Source of the DNA: Sulfuriferula sp047300855
GTDB taxonomy: Bacteria > Pseudomonadota > Gammaproteobacteria > Burkholderiales > Sulfuriferulaceae
Direction of reading: 5' to 3'
Assembly: GCF_047300855.1 (NCBI RefSeq)
Contig: NZ_CP170197.1
Span: 1,488,001 to 1,552,000 of the forward strand
DNA length: 64,000 nucleotides
This document shows, piece after piece, positions 17,673 through 26,324 of the stretch; positions within the stretch are counted from its first letter, which is position 1; each line of letters starts with the position of its first letter. The translations under genes and the position numbers were made by a program. A model generated the notes under the pieces. That model searched no databases. It was not told where the DNA came from and worked only from the letters and a program-made list of their open reading frames with translations.

Positions 17673-18968
17673 TCAGGCAGATGGTTCGGCGACCGCTTCA
17701 TTTTCGGCAGCGGGGTCGGTGAGCCGCCGAATCGTCAGAGAACAGCGTTGTTCAATCAAGACATTGATTCGCTCAACCACGGCATTACCAGCAAAGCTTT
17801 GCCCATGTTCAGATTGGAGCTTGCGCGCCGTGGCTGGCAGTGACTTTGCCAACTCCAGAATTCGCCTCTTGGCCTGCGCCTTGGTAAGCCCAACGCTTTC
17901 TGCAAACTGACCCCAGTGCTGTGCCTGGACTTCGCTGAACTTGTACTTGCTGCCGATTTTCATCGCCATTTTCGTTGTCAGTGTTGGATACACCGCTGTC
18001 GAGAGCGTGTCGTAGAACGGTGCCAGGGCGGGAGTCTTTCCTGAATGCAGCAGTGAGAAATTCTTGGCGTGCGCATCATGATTGCCGATCAGCGCATTGA
18101 AGATTACGTAGTCGAGCAGACGCAGGATATGCGGCGCACTGGGGCGCGTCGCACGGCGCACCAGATCAAAGCATTGGGCCAGATCGGGGCCGCCTTCGTT
18201 TTGGTATTTCATTTCAGGCACCACGCCAAGCGCCTGGCAGAAATCCTCTTGATGAAGGCGTTGCCGATGCCCTGGAGCATCCACGACCCGGTCGTAGCGC
18301 TCAACCAGCAGGAATGGGCGATCCAAGACGACGTGAACTTTTGACTTTGCCGGCTTGAGTTGCATGGCCTCAGCCAGTGCCATGCAAAATCCTTCGTTGA
18401 TCACACTGTTTTCAACAGCGTGAATGGCGGGCTTCAAGATGTGGGAACTGGGCGTGCCGTTCAGGGGCAGACCAATGCGGGCACCATCGAAAACCACCGG
18501 TAGTTTGTCCTGGGCACCCGCCAAGGAAAGCCGCAAACCGTCTTTGCCGGCCAGCATGGGGCGACGCGGCAATTCATCCAGGACGGCAACGACTTCCTCG
18601 TCGCTCAGCCATTGAATGTCATCGTTGTGTGTGGATACAGGCAAAGCCTGCCCCGGCTCAAGGAAGGTCACGGCCCCGGCGCATTCGCCACCGATGTGGT
18701 CCAGCAGTGCAAAGTCGTTCTGGCCCGAAACCTGGAACTGTTGCGCAATCAGGCGGCGCATCTGCCCCTCTGGCAGCAGACCGGCAAAGAAGGGGCGAGT
18801 TTTGCGATCGTCGAACGGCTCTGCTTGCAAAGGCAGCGAGGCGGACAAGGCAATGGCGTCTGGACGCGATAGCCAGCCGGGTGCGTAGCAAAAGTTCAGG
18901 CGTCCGTCGACCAACGCCAGGGTGCCGACATGATCGGCAAAAAGCCAGACTACCAGTTCATACGCCAT
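17673..18968 (-). CDS. hipA: type II toxin HipA, serine/threonine kinase
   Basis: About 431 residues. HipA kinases phosphorylate glutamyl-tRNA synthetase or similar targets and induce dormancy. Signatures are the gatekeeper loop SLAGAQDK, the catalytic block LIGNHDAHAKNF and the metal-binding FYDTLST. The ATG at 18968 overlaps the end of hipB by 11 bases; an in-frame upstream extension to 19001 exists but would begin inside hipB. The C-terminal tail (EQRCSLTIRRLTDPAAENE) runs up against an IS3 relic, so the extreme C-terminus may be non-native. Confidence 0.92.
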   Translation of the reverse strand: MAYELVVWLFADHVGTLALVDGRLNFCYAPGWLSRPDAIALSASLPLQAEPFDDRKTRPFFAGLLPEGQMRRLIAQQFQVSGQNDFALLDHIGGECAGAVTFLEPGQALPVSTHNDDIQWLSDEEVVAVLDELPRRPMLAGKDGLRLSLAGAQDKLPVVFDGARIGLPLNGTPSSHILKPAIHAVENSVINEGFCMALAEAMQLKPAKSKVHVVLDRPFLLVERYDRVVDAPGHRQRLHQEDFCQALGVVPEMKYQNEGGPDLAQCFDLVRRATRPSAPHILRLLDYVIFNALIGNHDAHAKNFSLLHSGKTPALAPFYDTLSTAVYPTLTTKMAMKIGSKYKFSEVQAQHWGQFAESVGLTKAQAKRRILELAKSLPATARKLQSEHGQSFAGNAVVERINVLIEQRCSLTIRRLTDPAAENEAVAEPSA

Positions 18969-19218
18969 GGTTGCCACCTTCACGTTGATCGTCTGCCGCA
19001 ATGGATGGCAATCCGCTCAACTGGATCTCTCCACCCAGGGCATCAATGACCCGCAGCACGTTTTCCAGTCGCAAGGTGGGCTTGCCCGCTTCAAGGTCGA
19101 CGATGAAGCGCACACCAACCCCCGCCGCGAGGGCCAACTGGGGCTGTGTCAGCCCGAGATGCTTGCGAGCGGCACGAAGTGCATCGCCGAGTTGTTGAGG
19201 TGATCGTATGGATGTCAT
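18958..19218 (-). CDS. hipB: antitoxin HipB, HTH_3 (Xre-type) regulator
   Basis: 86 residues with a helix-turn-helix (LTQPQLALAAGVGVRFIVDL). It neutralises HipA and represses the operon. Three inverted repeats of the tttcccgatcgggaaa type lie upstream as probable HipB operators. A 29-bp tandem duplication covers the start codon region; in the outer copy the ATG has become ACG and a stop codon follows, so only the inner copy can start translation. Confidence 0.9.
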   Translation of the reverse strand: MTSIRSPQQLGDALRAARKHLGLTQPQLALAAGVGVRFIVDLEAGKPTLRLENVLRVIDALGGEIQLSGLPSIAADDQREGGNHGV

Positions 19219-19251
19219 GGAATTGTTGAGGTTATCGTATGGATGTCGTGG
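19192..19251. repeat. tandem duplication over the hipB start
   Basis: Two 29-bp copies (19192-19220 and 19223-19251), period 31, with two mismatches. One mismatch removes the start codon in the outer copy and the other creates a stop there. Confidence 0.85.
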
Positions 19252-19259
19252 TTTCGTAG

Positions 19260-19374
19260 TTTCCCGTTCGGGAAATTATCAACCACAACCGGACTAGGCG
19301 CAAGCTGTATTTCCCGATCGGTAACGTTTTTCCATGTAAGGGCGCGACTACTAAAATATTTCCTGATCGGGAAA
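19260..19374 (-). promoter_or_regulatory. three HipB-type operators upstream of hipBA
   Basis: Inverted repeats at 19260-19275 (tttcccgttcgggaaa), 19310-19324 (tttcccgatcggtaa, half decayed) and 19359-19374 (tttcctgatcgggaaa, flanked by aata/tatt extending the palindrome). Spacing is about 50 bases. Their position before hipB and repeated form fit HipB binding sites. Confidence 0.75.
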
Positions 19375-19952
19375 TATTAAGCAGGGTGCGTGAATTACCT
19401 GGTCAACCCGCAACCGGTACAAACGTGTCTATTTGATCATTATTCAACGGGCGCCAGAGGCGTCGGCAGGGGTGAAACGCGGGTTTGGCGGTGTGGCGCG
19501 CGCGAGGCCAGGCCCACAGACCGCGCCAACACTGGAGGAACAGGCGAAAAAAAAACCAACCGAGAACGGTTGGTTTTTTTAATATTGGTGGTGGGGCGCA
19601 ATCCCGCACCAAACCGCGCCAGTTCAGGTCATTATGACCGCTGCGAACTGCTGCGAACTGCTGCGGAAAGAAGCGAAACCTACCCGTTACTTCCGTGAAT
19701 GGTAGCAAACCCTGCTGCCACTGACCTCATCCTGTGCCCGGCGATCAACGGCGAATTCGATTCCCATTTACGGAATTGAACCCGCGTCCGCATCGACTCA
19801 CCAGAACTTCGATCAGGCTGTGAGAAACCGCTCCCGAAACGCTCGTCGGCCTTGGTCGTAAGGCACAGGGTTGATGGATCCCGTTGGGGCTGTTGCGCAA
19901 CTTCCTACATTGCTTCCATCAATCTACCCCCAGTACTTCAATTGTTTTCGGA
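19375..19952. other. non-coding relic region
   Basis: I see no supported gene in these 578 bases. They contain the second ssrA 3'-end relic (19549-19591) and a T-arm-like stretch at 19774-19792 that matches ssrA 25242-25260 at 16 of 19 positions. A short open frame on the plus strand has no start signal and no recognisable product. Confidence 0.6.
19549..19591. repeat. displaced ssrA 3'-end/terminator relic, copy 2
   Basis: A perfect stem (aaaaaaccaacc / ggttggtttttt) is followed by aatattggtgg (19581-19591), identical over 11 bases to 25221-25231, the CCA end and first trailing bases of ssrA read on the plus strand. Confidence 0.6.
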
Positions 19953-22900
19953 TCAAAGCGCCATGGATGGCTGATGCATCATCCTTTTCAAGAAATCTTC
20001 TTGCGAAATGCGAGGCAATGTCTCACGGTGTGCAGCCGTGAAATGACGCAACCCACCCCACAACGCGGCGTCACCGATCATGAAAAACCTATGCTGCGCG
20101 CGCGTAAGTGCGACGTTTAGCAAGTTCGGCTTTGCCGCAGCCCAAGCGGCAGCCCCTTGTGTTCGTTCATCGCAACCAAGCACCATCCAAACGATGCTCT
20201 CTTCTTTACCCTGAAATGTATGAACCGTACCAATCCGCGCTTTCGTCCATTCCTGCAGCGCGTGTTTTTTAGGTAAGACTTCACCCGCTGATATCAGGTG
20301 TGTCCAGTTCTCAGGTTTGGAGATTCGACTGATCAACTCATCCTTGATTCGCTTGAAAGGAGAGATGATGTAGATAGGCGGCAATGCCCCGGTCCGCTGG
20401 TAAAGTGCGGCCAGAGCTTTATGAACAAGGTCAATTTGCGCCTGCACGGCTTGCTTGCTATGAGTAGCTCCCGGTGAATGAACCCAGGCACTGGATCCCA
20501 AATCGAAACTATCTGCCGGCGGGTGGCGTTTTTTGGGATCATTGGGGTCAAAGAAGATCATCTTCCCCTGATAGGCGATTTCGTTGGCGATGGAAAACAT
20601 AGGCTCCACACAGCGCCGATGTACCCTCAATGGGCTACCTATCCATTGTTTGCCCTCACCAGAACCGATCCAAGCACCCAGGGGATTGGCGGCATCTGCC
20701 AGATTCTGTACCGAGACATGATGAGGCGCGACGTCCATATCAGACGGTAACGCTGAAGATGCGGACAGCGCTTCGATCAACTTTATAGGCACCGTAAAAA
20801 CGGGTTCAATCTGTAAGGGATCACCAACCACAACGGCACGCTTGGCTCTCCACAAGGCGCCAACAGCAGCCTGGGGCACAGCCTGACCAGCCTCATCGAT
20901 AAATAGCCAGCCAAGAGCATTGGGACCCAGGTCGCGGAATTGGCTCGCAAAGGAAGCGAAGGTAGTTGAAACCACCGGCACCACCATGAACAAGCTTTGC
21001 CAGATTGTCAGCGCATGTGGTGCCTCTTGCGGACGCTTGCCAGACAACAATTGGCAGAGGGCTACGATGTTGCCACCGAATCGGCCGCCTTTTTTGAGGA
21101 CCTCCGCAAGCCAAGACTCCTGGAGCTGAAGCGCAGCCACAAAAAGTTCGGACCGCTTCTCGTTAAGCGTTTCGTGTCGCCAAATCCCATCAATTTGCCA
21201 ACGCTCTTGTTCAAGATGGTTCAAATCCGTCGGACAGGCAGCTTGCGGGAAATCCTTGAAAAACTGATTGAGGATATTCTGTTTGGCTGTCCAGTCTGCT
21301 CTTCGACTTTCCAATTCCTTAGTTGCTAGGCTAACTGCTGCAGTTGAGCGCTCTTCTGATTTTTGTTTGGCTCGTCGAGGCTCATCAATTTCATACTTCC
21401 GTCGCAACCACACCCCTTGGTCGCGACGATTAGCTTCCAACTTGCCCCCGTATTCCTTGTAGGCGGGATTTTTCATTAAACGCGCCCACCATCCCGGGCG
21501 CTCCTTCTCAAGGAGCTGCTCCTCGGAACTGAGTAACTCTAGCTGGGTATTGCAAAGCTTCCACTCTTCGTCAGCTGCCTTGAAATCAATTTGGGCAGCT
21601 TCCCGAGCCTGCTGCGCAGCCTGTAAGTTTTTAGCTGCGGCCAGCGTATAAGAGGCAAGGGTGTGCCCCCGCAAGTCTTCTTGCAACTTAGCAAAACGCC
21701 CCATATTTTCAATTAATACCTTGACAGCATTGTCAGCATTCAAAAATGCCAGTCGTGCCCCGTTGTAATCGAGGCCCTTGTACCCATCGCGCCAGGTCCA
21801 TAGCGAATGATGTTGCTTTGGATCGAACCCCCTTGGTGCTTTCTCCGACGGCTTTGCACCAGCAAAGCTGATTCGATCGACAAATGCCGTTCGATTCGAC
21901 TTTTTCCCCAGTGCGCAAGAAATCAGTCCCCAAGGCTCGTCGTCGATGGCAAGTTTGTCATATTCGCCCTTGCTATTTCGAGCAGCAATGTTGTGGGCTA
22001 TTTGTTGAAGGTAGTTTGCCTTCGCTTTGCCATGCTCGTCTCGCCACGCTTTCTCGCCTGACAGGGCCGGTTTGCCCAGAGATTTCGACTTTGGGATATC
22101 CCGCGATATATTTTCAACAGCTGCATTGTTGGACGAGGCCACAACCATTTCAAAGCCGGTGAGGTCATCCCGTAATTGAGCGACTACGCATGGCTTATCG
22201 CCCCCAGCGAACTTGACCTTGACTGCATCTGGCAAAAAAGCGTCCCCAGACAACTTGTATTTTGCCAATGCCCTAGCGCGCCGTACGATGTTCTCAGCAA
22301 AGATGTCACGCAATAGTGTTGTTTTGCCTGTGCCAGGCGGCCCGTTGACTGAAAATACACCCGACGTTTTTAAGTTTTCAAAGGCGCTATTAATGGCGAA
22401 CTGTTGCATCAAGCTCATTGCATGATTCGGTCGATCAAGCCAGTGACCGGCAATGAGGCGGTCAGGCCGCAACTCATGCGCAATTTTTTGTCTCCCTGCC
22501 GATTGGTAGAGATCAACACGATCAGAATCGGCTGCCGGAGTCAGATAAGCCTCAAGTGCAGGGCAGGCCTCCCCACGTTGTAAAGACTCAATAGCACGGG
22601 CAATGTCCTGGGCATAGAAACTATTCAGAATATCAATTTCACTGTCTTCTATCGCAGCTTCATCATCCTCATCTTCTGTCGCAACTGCACTGTCCTTTGG
22701 CGATTTATTCATCGCCTTCTCGGTTATTTCCTTCTTTTTGTCCTCGGCACTTTTTGCGCGGATAACAAGTACCGGAGAATTAGAGCGACTCGATTCTGGC
22801 AAATAGCTTGCCCAGCCATAGAAAATCTTGAGAAGCTCAGACAGATCTGCACCGGTCAATGGCAGCGAGACGGGCGACTGCGCACCATCGCCGGTTTGGC

Positions 22901-23474
22901 TTTGAGTGGAATGGTCAGACGACACTTTAGAGATTCGACAAGTCCGGAAATTATTCAAAGACTCTTTGAGCGTCTTGATGTCTGCTTGAAATACGTCGAA
23001 ATCTAACCCCGAAAGCCCATTTTTTTGTATGCACCCAAGGGCCCAAGGCGCTGTAGAGACGGACACCTCGTCGAGATGTGGCTCCCCCTGAGCACTCACC
23101 TTAACGCGTGCGAAGCAAGTCAAACCTTCAAGTTCACCACGCTGTTCCTGCTCGAACTCTTCTTCAGGCGTCAGAGTTTCACGGACCACACGTCGTGTGA
23201 CTTCAGTTAGTTCAACCTTGTCAAAAACTCCAAAAAAAACCTCGAAGCCAGTCAATTTTCTTCCTACTGGTGGAGTAACCAACCAAAAGGCTTTGACATC
23301 AACCGCATCCAATTGATCCTTGGAAAACGTCCGCACACTCGTTTCAGCATCTTTGGCCTCCAAGACTTGTCGCTGCAGGTCGAATGGAATGAAGAATTCG
23401 ATCTTGTGCCAAAACCTCAGAATATTGGTGCAACGAGAAAATGATGTGCTGCTCATCTTAGATTTTGATTTCAT
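19953..23474 (-). CDS. SF1 (Upf1/Dna2-like) helicase, last gene of a three-gene accessory operon
   Basis: About 1173 residues. Walker A GPPGTGKTT (about 381-389), motif Ia-like SSNNAAVENI (450-459), Walker B/motif II FIDEAGQA (861-868), then VVVGDPLQIEP (motif III) and C-terminal motifs V and VI (GTVHTFQGKE and NVALTRAQHRF). These mark an intact superfamily 1B helicase. A long charged coiled-coil insertion (about 600-740) separates motifs Ia and II. The N-terminal 350 residues match nothing I recognise and contain an acidic linker (TEDEDDEAAIEDSE). The ATG at 23474 overlaps the upstream stop as ATGA; a GTG three codons earlier is less likely. Likely role: nucleic-acid unwinding in a defence system, by context only. 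Confidence 0.82.
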   Translation of the reverse strand: MKSKSKMSSTSFSRCTNILRFWHKIEFFIPFDLQRQVLEAKDAETSVRTFSKDQLDAVDVKAFWLVTPPVGRKLTGFEVFFGVFDKVELTEVTRRVVRETLTPEEEFEQEQRGELEGLTCFARVKVSAQGEPHLDEVSVSTAPWALGCIQKNGLSGLDFDVFQADIKTLKESLNNFRTCRISKVSSDHSTQSQTGDGAQSPVSLPLTGADLSELLKIFYGWASYLPESSRSNSPVLVIRAKSAEDKKKEITEKAMNKSPKDSAVATEDEDDEAAIEDSEIDILNSFYAQDIARAIESLQRGEACPALEAYLTPAADSDRVDLYQSAGRQKIAHELRPDRLIAGHWLDRPNHAMSLMQQFAINSAFENLKTSGVFSVNGPPGTGKTTLLRDIFAENIVRRARALAKYKLSGDAFLPDAVKVKFAGGDKPCVVAQLRDDLTGFEMVVASSNNAAVENISRDIPKSKSLGKPALSGEKAWRDEHGKAKANYLQQIAHNIAARNSKGEYDKLAIDDEPWGLISCALGKKSNRTAFVDRISFAGAKPSEKAPRGFDPKQHHSLWTWRDGYKGLDYNGARLAFLNADNAVKVLIENMGRFAKLQEDLRGHTLASYTLAAAKNLQAAQQAREAAQIDFKAADEEWKLCNTQLELLSSEEQLLEKERPGWWARLMKNPAYKEYGGKLEANRRDQGVWLRRKYEIDEPRRAKQKSEERSTAAVSLATKELESRRADWTAKQNILNQFFKDFPQAACPTDLNHLEQERWQIDGIWRHETLNEKRSELFVAALQLQESWLAEVLKKGGRFGGNIVALCQLLSGKRPQEAPHALTIWQSLFMVVPVVSTTFASFASQFRDLGPNALGWLFIDEAGQAVPQAAVGALWRAKRAVVVGDPLQIEPVFTVPIKLIEALSASSALPSDMDVAPHHVSVQNLADAANPLGAWIGSGEGKQWIGSPLRVHRRCVEPMFSIANEIAYQGKMIFFDPNDPKKRHPPADSFDLGSSAWVHSPGATHSKQAVQAQIDLVHKALAALYQRTGALPPIYIISPFKRIKDELISRISKPENWTHLISAGEVLPKKHALQEWTKARIGTVHTFQGKEESIVWMVLGCDERTQGAAAWAAAKPNLLNVALTRAQHRFFMIGDAALWGGLRHFTAAHRETLPRISQEDFLKRMMHQPSMAL

Positions 23475-23815
23475 TGTTGACACTTTAAAGACGTGGATGC
23501 GTTATTCATGTTCAATCCATCGCCCTGAAAGGTCGGATTTTGATTTCGCTGACGTCGAGACGCGATGTCTATCAGATGAAATGCCGAATAGGCCAAACAC
23601 CACAGGCTCGCCAATCCGGCGTAAGAAAGATAAATAGCGCAATCACCAGGTACCGCGTAGAAGTTGGCCTCAGTCTCGCTCGAAGCGATCGACCATTTAC
23701 CCCTTCCAAAAATCTCGGACGCCAGCGCATCAGCCTTCTCTGGAGCTATGTTGAAAGGCGCACGTTTGGCTAGTTTGAATAAAGCTTCAGTTGCCGACTT
23801 TGTCGTGATTTGCAC
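23471..23815 (-). CDS. small membrane protein, middle gene of the helicase operon
   Basis: 114 residues from a GTG that has an excellent gggag ribosome-binding site nine bases before it; a longer ATG start at 23866 would overlap the upstream gene by 80 bases and is less likely. The first 65 residues look soluble (TEALFKLAKRAPFNIAPEKA). A hydrophobic stretch (IYLSYAGLASLWCLAYSAFH) then forms one probable membrane span, followed by a basic tail (ASRRQRNQ). No family recognised. It overlaps the upstream gene by 29 bases and the helicase by four, so all three are translated as a unit. Confidence 0.6.
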   Translation of the reverse strand: MQITTKSATEALFKLAKRAPFNIAPEKADALASEIFGRGKWSIASSETEANFYAVPGDCAIYLSYAGLASLWCLAYSAFHLIDIASRRQRNQNPTFQGDGLNMNNASTSLKCQQ

Positions 23816-24926
23816 TCTTGGTATCTCCCTGTTTTTTGGTATCCGTTTGATCGAGCGAAGTGCCATGGGTAGCAACTGGGTCGAGGCGCTGGCGGGAAGA
23901 AGAACACTCGAAAAATTCTGCGCCCAGCAACTCGTAAAGCTTGTCCAATTCTGCTCTGCTTTTTTCGTCCTTAAGCTCACGATCAGCCCCAAAGAGATCT
24001 GGGTAAAGACTCGGGGCGTCGACGGACACCGTAAATTTGTGAGCTGCCCCGTCCGACATTTCCGTTGTGCTCACAGATTGCACGGTGAAATAGCGCAACA
24101 TGTTGTGAAGCGGAGAATCTGCGGTCTTGAATTTACCGTTCTTGAACGGTCCACCGCTCGCGCCGGCTCGTTGGATGAAGCTGGTCATCATTCCAGCGAC
24201 ACGAGAGATCGATTGAATATCACCAAGAGCATTGCCGGGATTGAAGTTCCCCGGCTTCCCTGCGAATTTCATCACCAGCTGGGCGTCCTCGCACCCATAC
24301 ACGCATGCGATCGGCACCAGCACCACCGGGTGACTCGTACTGATCCCCAGCTCTTGTGCTTTGGTGCAAAGCACTTTAGCAATCTTGAGGCGTTTCCCTG
24401 CGGCAGTTTTGTTGTGCAGGCCTTGGTCGTTCGCGAACTGAAGGAACGCTAGATACTCTGACGTCGACTGCTCAGGGTGGGCTCCGAAAAGCTCGGTCGC
24501 GTACGCGTCGACGAAGTCCCAAGGCTCAAAGGCACGCGCGTTCTTGAAGAAGGTGCCCATGGCATCCCAGTCGCGTCGTGCCTCGACGATGAACTCCTCG
24601 GTAGAAAACTTGCTACGTTGGTCGCTGGCCTTCTCCATCAGGGCTGGGAGGTAGGACACGCTGTTATGTGAAAGGTCGAGATATTGAAGTGCCCGGATTG
24701 ACTCCTTGTGATGCTCGTCCTTGAAGCTCTTGGTCGTAAGGTAGGTCATGATGTGCCCGATCGCACAAATGTCCAGAAAGTAGACGGTGGGTACTCTCAG
24801 CATCCATTGCCGCATAGTGGCAGTGAATGTTTCGACCTGGTCCCGAGGAACACTCACTCGCATCGTGATCTGTGTGAATTGAGGCACAAGCGACTTCTTT
24901 GAATCTTCCATATCGATTGATTCCAC
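23787..24926 (-). CDS. unrecognised 379-residue protein, first gene of the helicase operon
   Basis: No confident family. The GTG at 24926 gives 379 residues; an ATG at 24911 would remove five. A hydrophobic strand ending in aspartate (VYFLDICAIGHI, D52) and a later strand followed by an acidic turn (VVLVPIACVYGCEDAQ, D214) recall the alternating strands and acidic residues of PIN-like nucleases, with E110/E111 as another candidate. This is a weak hint, not an assignment. The last 40 residues are polar and probably disordered. It heads the operon next to ssrA, and its neighbours (membrane protein and SF1 helicase) suggest a nucleic-acid-directed system. Confidence 0.65.
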   Translation of the reverse strand: MESIDMEDSKKSLVPQFTQITMRVSVPRDQVETFTATMRQWMLRVPTVYFLDICAIGHIMTYLTTKSFKDEHHKESIRALQYLDLSHNSVSYLPALMEKASDQRSKFSTEEFIVEARRDWDAMGTFFKNARAFEPWDFVDAYATELFGAHPEQSTSEYLAFLQFANDQGLHNKTAAGKRLKIAKVLCTKAQELGISTSHPVVLVPIACVYGCEDAQLVMKFAGKPGNFNPGNALGDIQSISRVAGMMTSFIQRAGASGGPFKNGKFKTADSPLHNMLRYFTVQSVSTTEMSDGAAHKFTVSVDAPSLYPDLFGADRELKDEKSRAELDKLYELLGAEFFECSSSRQRLDPVATHGTSLDQTDTKKQGDTKSANHDKVGN

Positions 24927-25042
24927 TGCATTCTCTACTCGCTGAATCGGGGCGGTTTCCTTCGCCTGCCGATGCTAAAAACAAACCGCTTGATTTGCCC
25001 GCCAGTAACTCGATGATCTATAACCATATTAAAAGTGGACCT

Positions 25043-25147
25043 TGCGGACTTCAGCCACTTCAGGATGGCGGGGTCGGAGAGAAAAATGGCCTGGAGAAAG
25101 TAAAAACATCCATTTTCAAGTGCCCCGGCCAAACATTGAAGTCCGCA
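25043..25147. repeat. separated inverted repeat next to ssrA
   Basis: Perfect 11-bp arms tgcggacttca (25043-25053) and tgaagtccgca (25137-25147), 83 bases apart, lie between the helicase operon and the ssrA terminator. They could be arm-type integrase or excisionase sites of the element that entered at ssrA. The rest of 24927-25191 shows no gene; the promoter of the operon should be here. Confidence 0.4.
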
Positions 25148-25186
25148 GGAATCCGCGTGAACCCTCGCAAACACGTGGGAGTTCAA

Positions 25187-25219
25187 GAAAAATGCCCAAC
25201 TGCATACACAGTTGGGCAT
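25187..25219 (-). terminator. Rho-independent terminator of ssrA
   Basis: Perfect 11-bp stem (atgcccaactg 25192-25202 / cagttgggcat 25209-25219), six-base loop, followed on the minus strand by TTTTT. It sits directly after the tmRNA CCA end. Confidence 0.9.
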
Positions 25220-25225
25220 AAATAT

Positions 25226-25590
25226 TGGTGGAGGCGGGGGGGATCGAACCCCCGTCCGCAAGCACTCTACAGACAGTTCTACATACTTAGTCCGGTAATT
25301 TGGTTTTAACCTGCTTCACGCCCACCGAACAGGCTGGAAGCCAGCGAGTTGCCTTGGTTTTAACCTTGTCCAAAGCAACCCTGAACAAGGCGATCATACT
25401 GAGATTACCCTACTGCCAGTTGCCTGGCCCAACTCGTATGCTAGCTGGTGTAGGGTCTGGCGCAATTAAGCGGCCAGAGCGTAAGTTTCGTCGTTTGCAG
25501 TTATAAACGATCGGATTGTATTTACGAGGTAGTCCGTCCTCGGTATGCCCTGCTCTGCTTTGCAACCCACGTCGAAGCCAGGTCGCCCCC
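25226..25590 (-). ncRNA. ssrA: transfer-messenger RNA (tmRNA)
   Basis: 365 nt. It rescues stalled ribosomes by trans-translation. On the minus strand it starts GGGGGCGACCTGGCTTCGAC and ends with the tRNA-like T-arm (GGGGGTTCGATCCCCC) and the encoded CCTCCACCA. The internal reading frame encodes the proteolysis tag ANDETYALAA followed by TAA; its LAA end is the classical ClpXP signal, and clpPX lie later in this window. The 3' end faces the accessory region, which fits its common use as an integration site. Confidence 0.97.
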
Positions 25591-25670
25591 AGATTACTGC
25601 TTTACTACTGTTGGGTAGATGGAGCCATCACAGAAAAGTTCAAGTCCCAACGGGGTGAATTGTACACCAA

Positions 25671-26324
25671 TCAGTAGCCCAGATATTCGAGCAGCGCGGT
25701 GGGCGACCGGATGAAGCCGTCTGCGCCCCATTCCAACGGGTTGTCTTGCGGGCCGATGTAGCCGTATTCGGCGATCAGTGCGGGCATGCCGCAGGCATGG
25801 GCGGCTTCGACATCGCGTTCGGCGTCACCGATGTAGACGCAGGTGTGGGGCAGCACACCGATCTCGCGGCAGGCGGCCAGCATGGGCTCGGGGTGCGGCT
25901 TGGGGTGGGCGCAGGTGTCGCCGCTGATGATGGTGGCGGCGCGGTCATCCAGCCCCATTTGCGCCAGCAGCGGGTCGGTGAAGCGCGCAGGTTTGTTGGT
26001 GACGATGCCCCACGGCAGGCCGCGCATTTCCAGCTCGTCGAGGAGTTCCATCATGCCGGGGAACAGGGTGCTGAACAGGTTGAGATTTTGCTCGTAGAGT
26101 TCCAGATATTCGGCGCGCAGATCCTGAAATGCCGGATGATCGGGGCTGATGGCAAAGCCGATTTGCAGCAAGCCGACGGTGCCGTGCGAGGCGTAGGGAC
26201 GGATCAGTTCCAGCGGCATTTCCGGCAAGCCGTGCATCTGGCGCTGCTGGTTGAGCGCATAGCCGAGGTCGGGCGCGGTGTCCACCAGCGTACCGTCGAG
26301 GTCGAACAGGACAGCATTAACCAT
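25671..26324 (-). CDS. gph: phosphoglycolate phosphatase, HAD family
   Basis: 217 residues. Dephosphorylates 2-phosphoglycolate, a by-product of DNA repair and oxygenase activity. HAD motif I FDLDGTLVDT at the N-terminus, motif II/III region GIVTNKPARF and motif IV YIGDAERDVEAA. The start overlaps the end of ubiG by eight bases, a pairing common in proteobacteria. Other HAD substrates are possible, but the ubiG-gph linkage supports the assignment. Confidence 0.9.
   Translation of the reverse strand: MVNAVLFDLDGTLVDTAPDLGYALNQQRQMHGLPEMPLELIRPYASHGTVGLLQIGFAISPDHPAFQDLRAEYLELYEQNLNLFSTLFPGMMELLDELEMRGLPWGIVTNKPARFTDPLLAQMGLDDRAATIISGDTCAHPKPHPEPMLAACREIGVLPHTCVYIGDAERDVEAAHACGMPALIAEYGYIGPQDNPLEWGADGFIRSPTALLEYLGY

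Noticed and set aside
19390..19698. 102-codon frame upstream of the helicase operon end
   Set aside because: It crosses the stem-loop relic, lacks a ribosome-binding site and has no recognisable product.
9424..25225. An active integrative element
   Set aside because: No integrase, relaxase, transposase or phage structural gene is intact in the region, so it is at most a relic or set of relics.
25300..25506. Open frame inside the ssrA gene
   Set aside because: Lies on the wrong strand of a clearly identified tmRNA.
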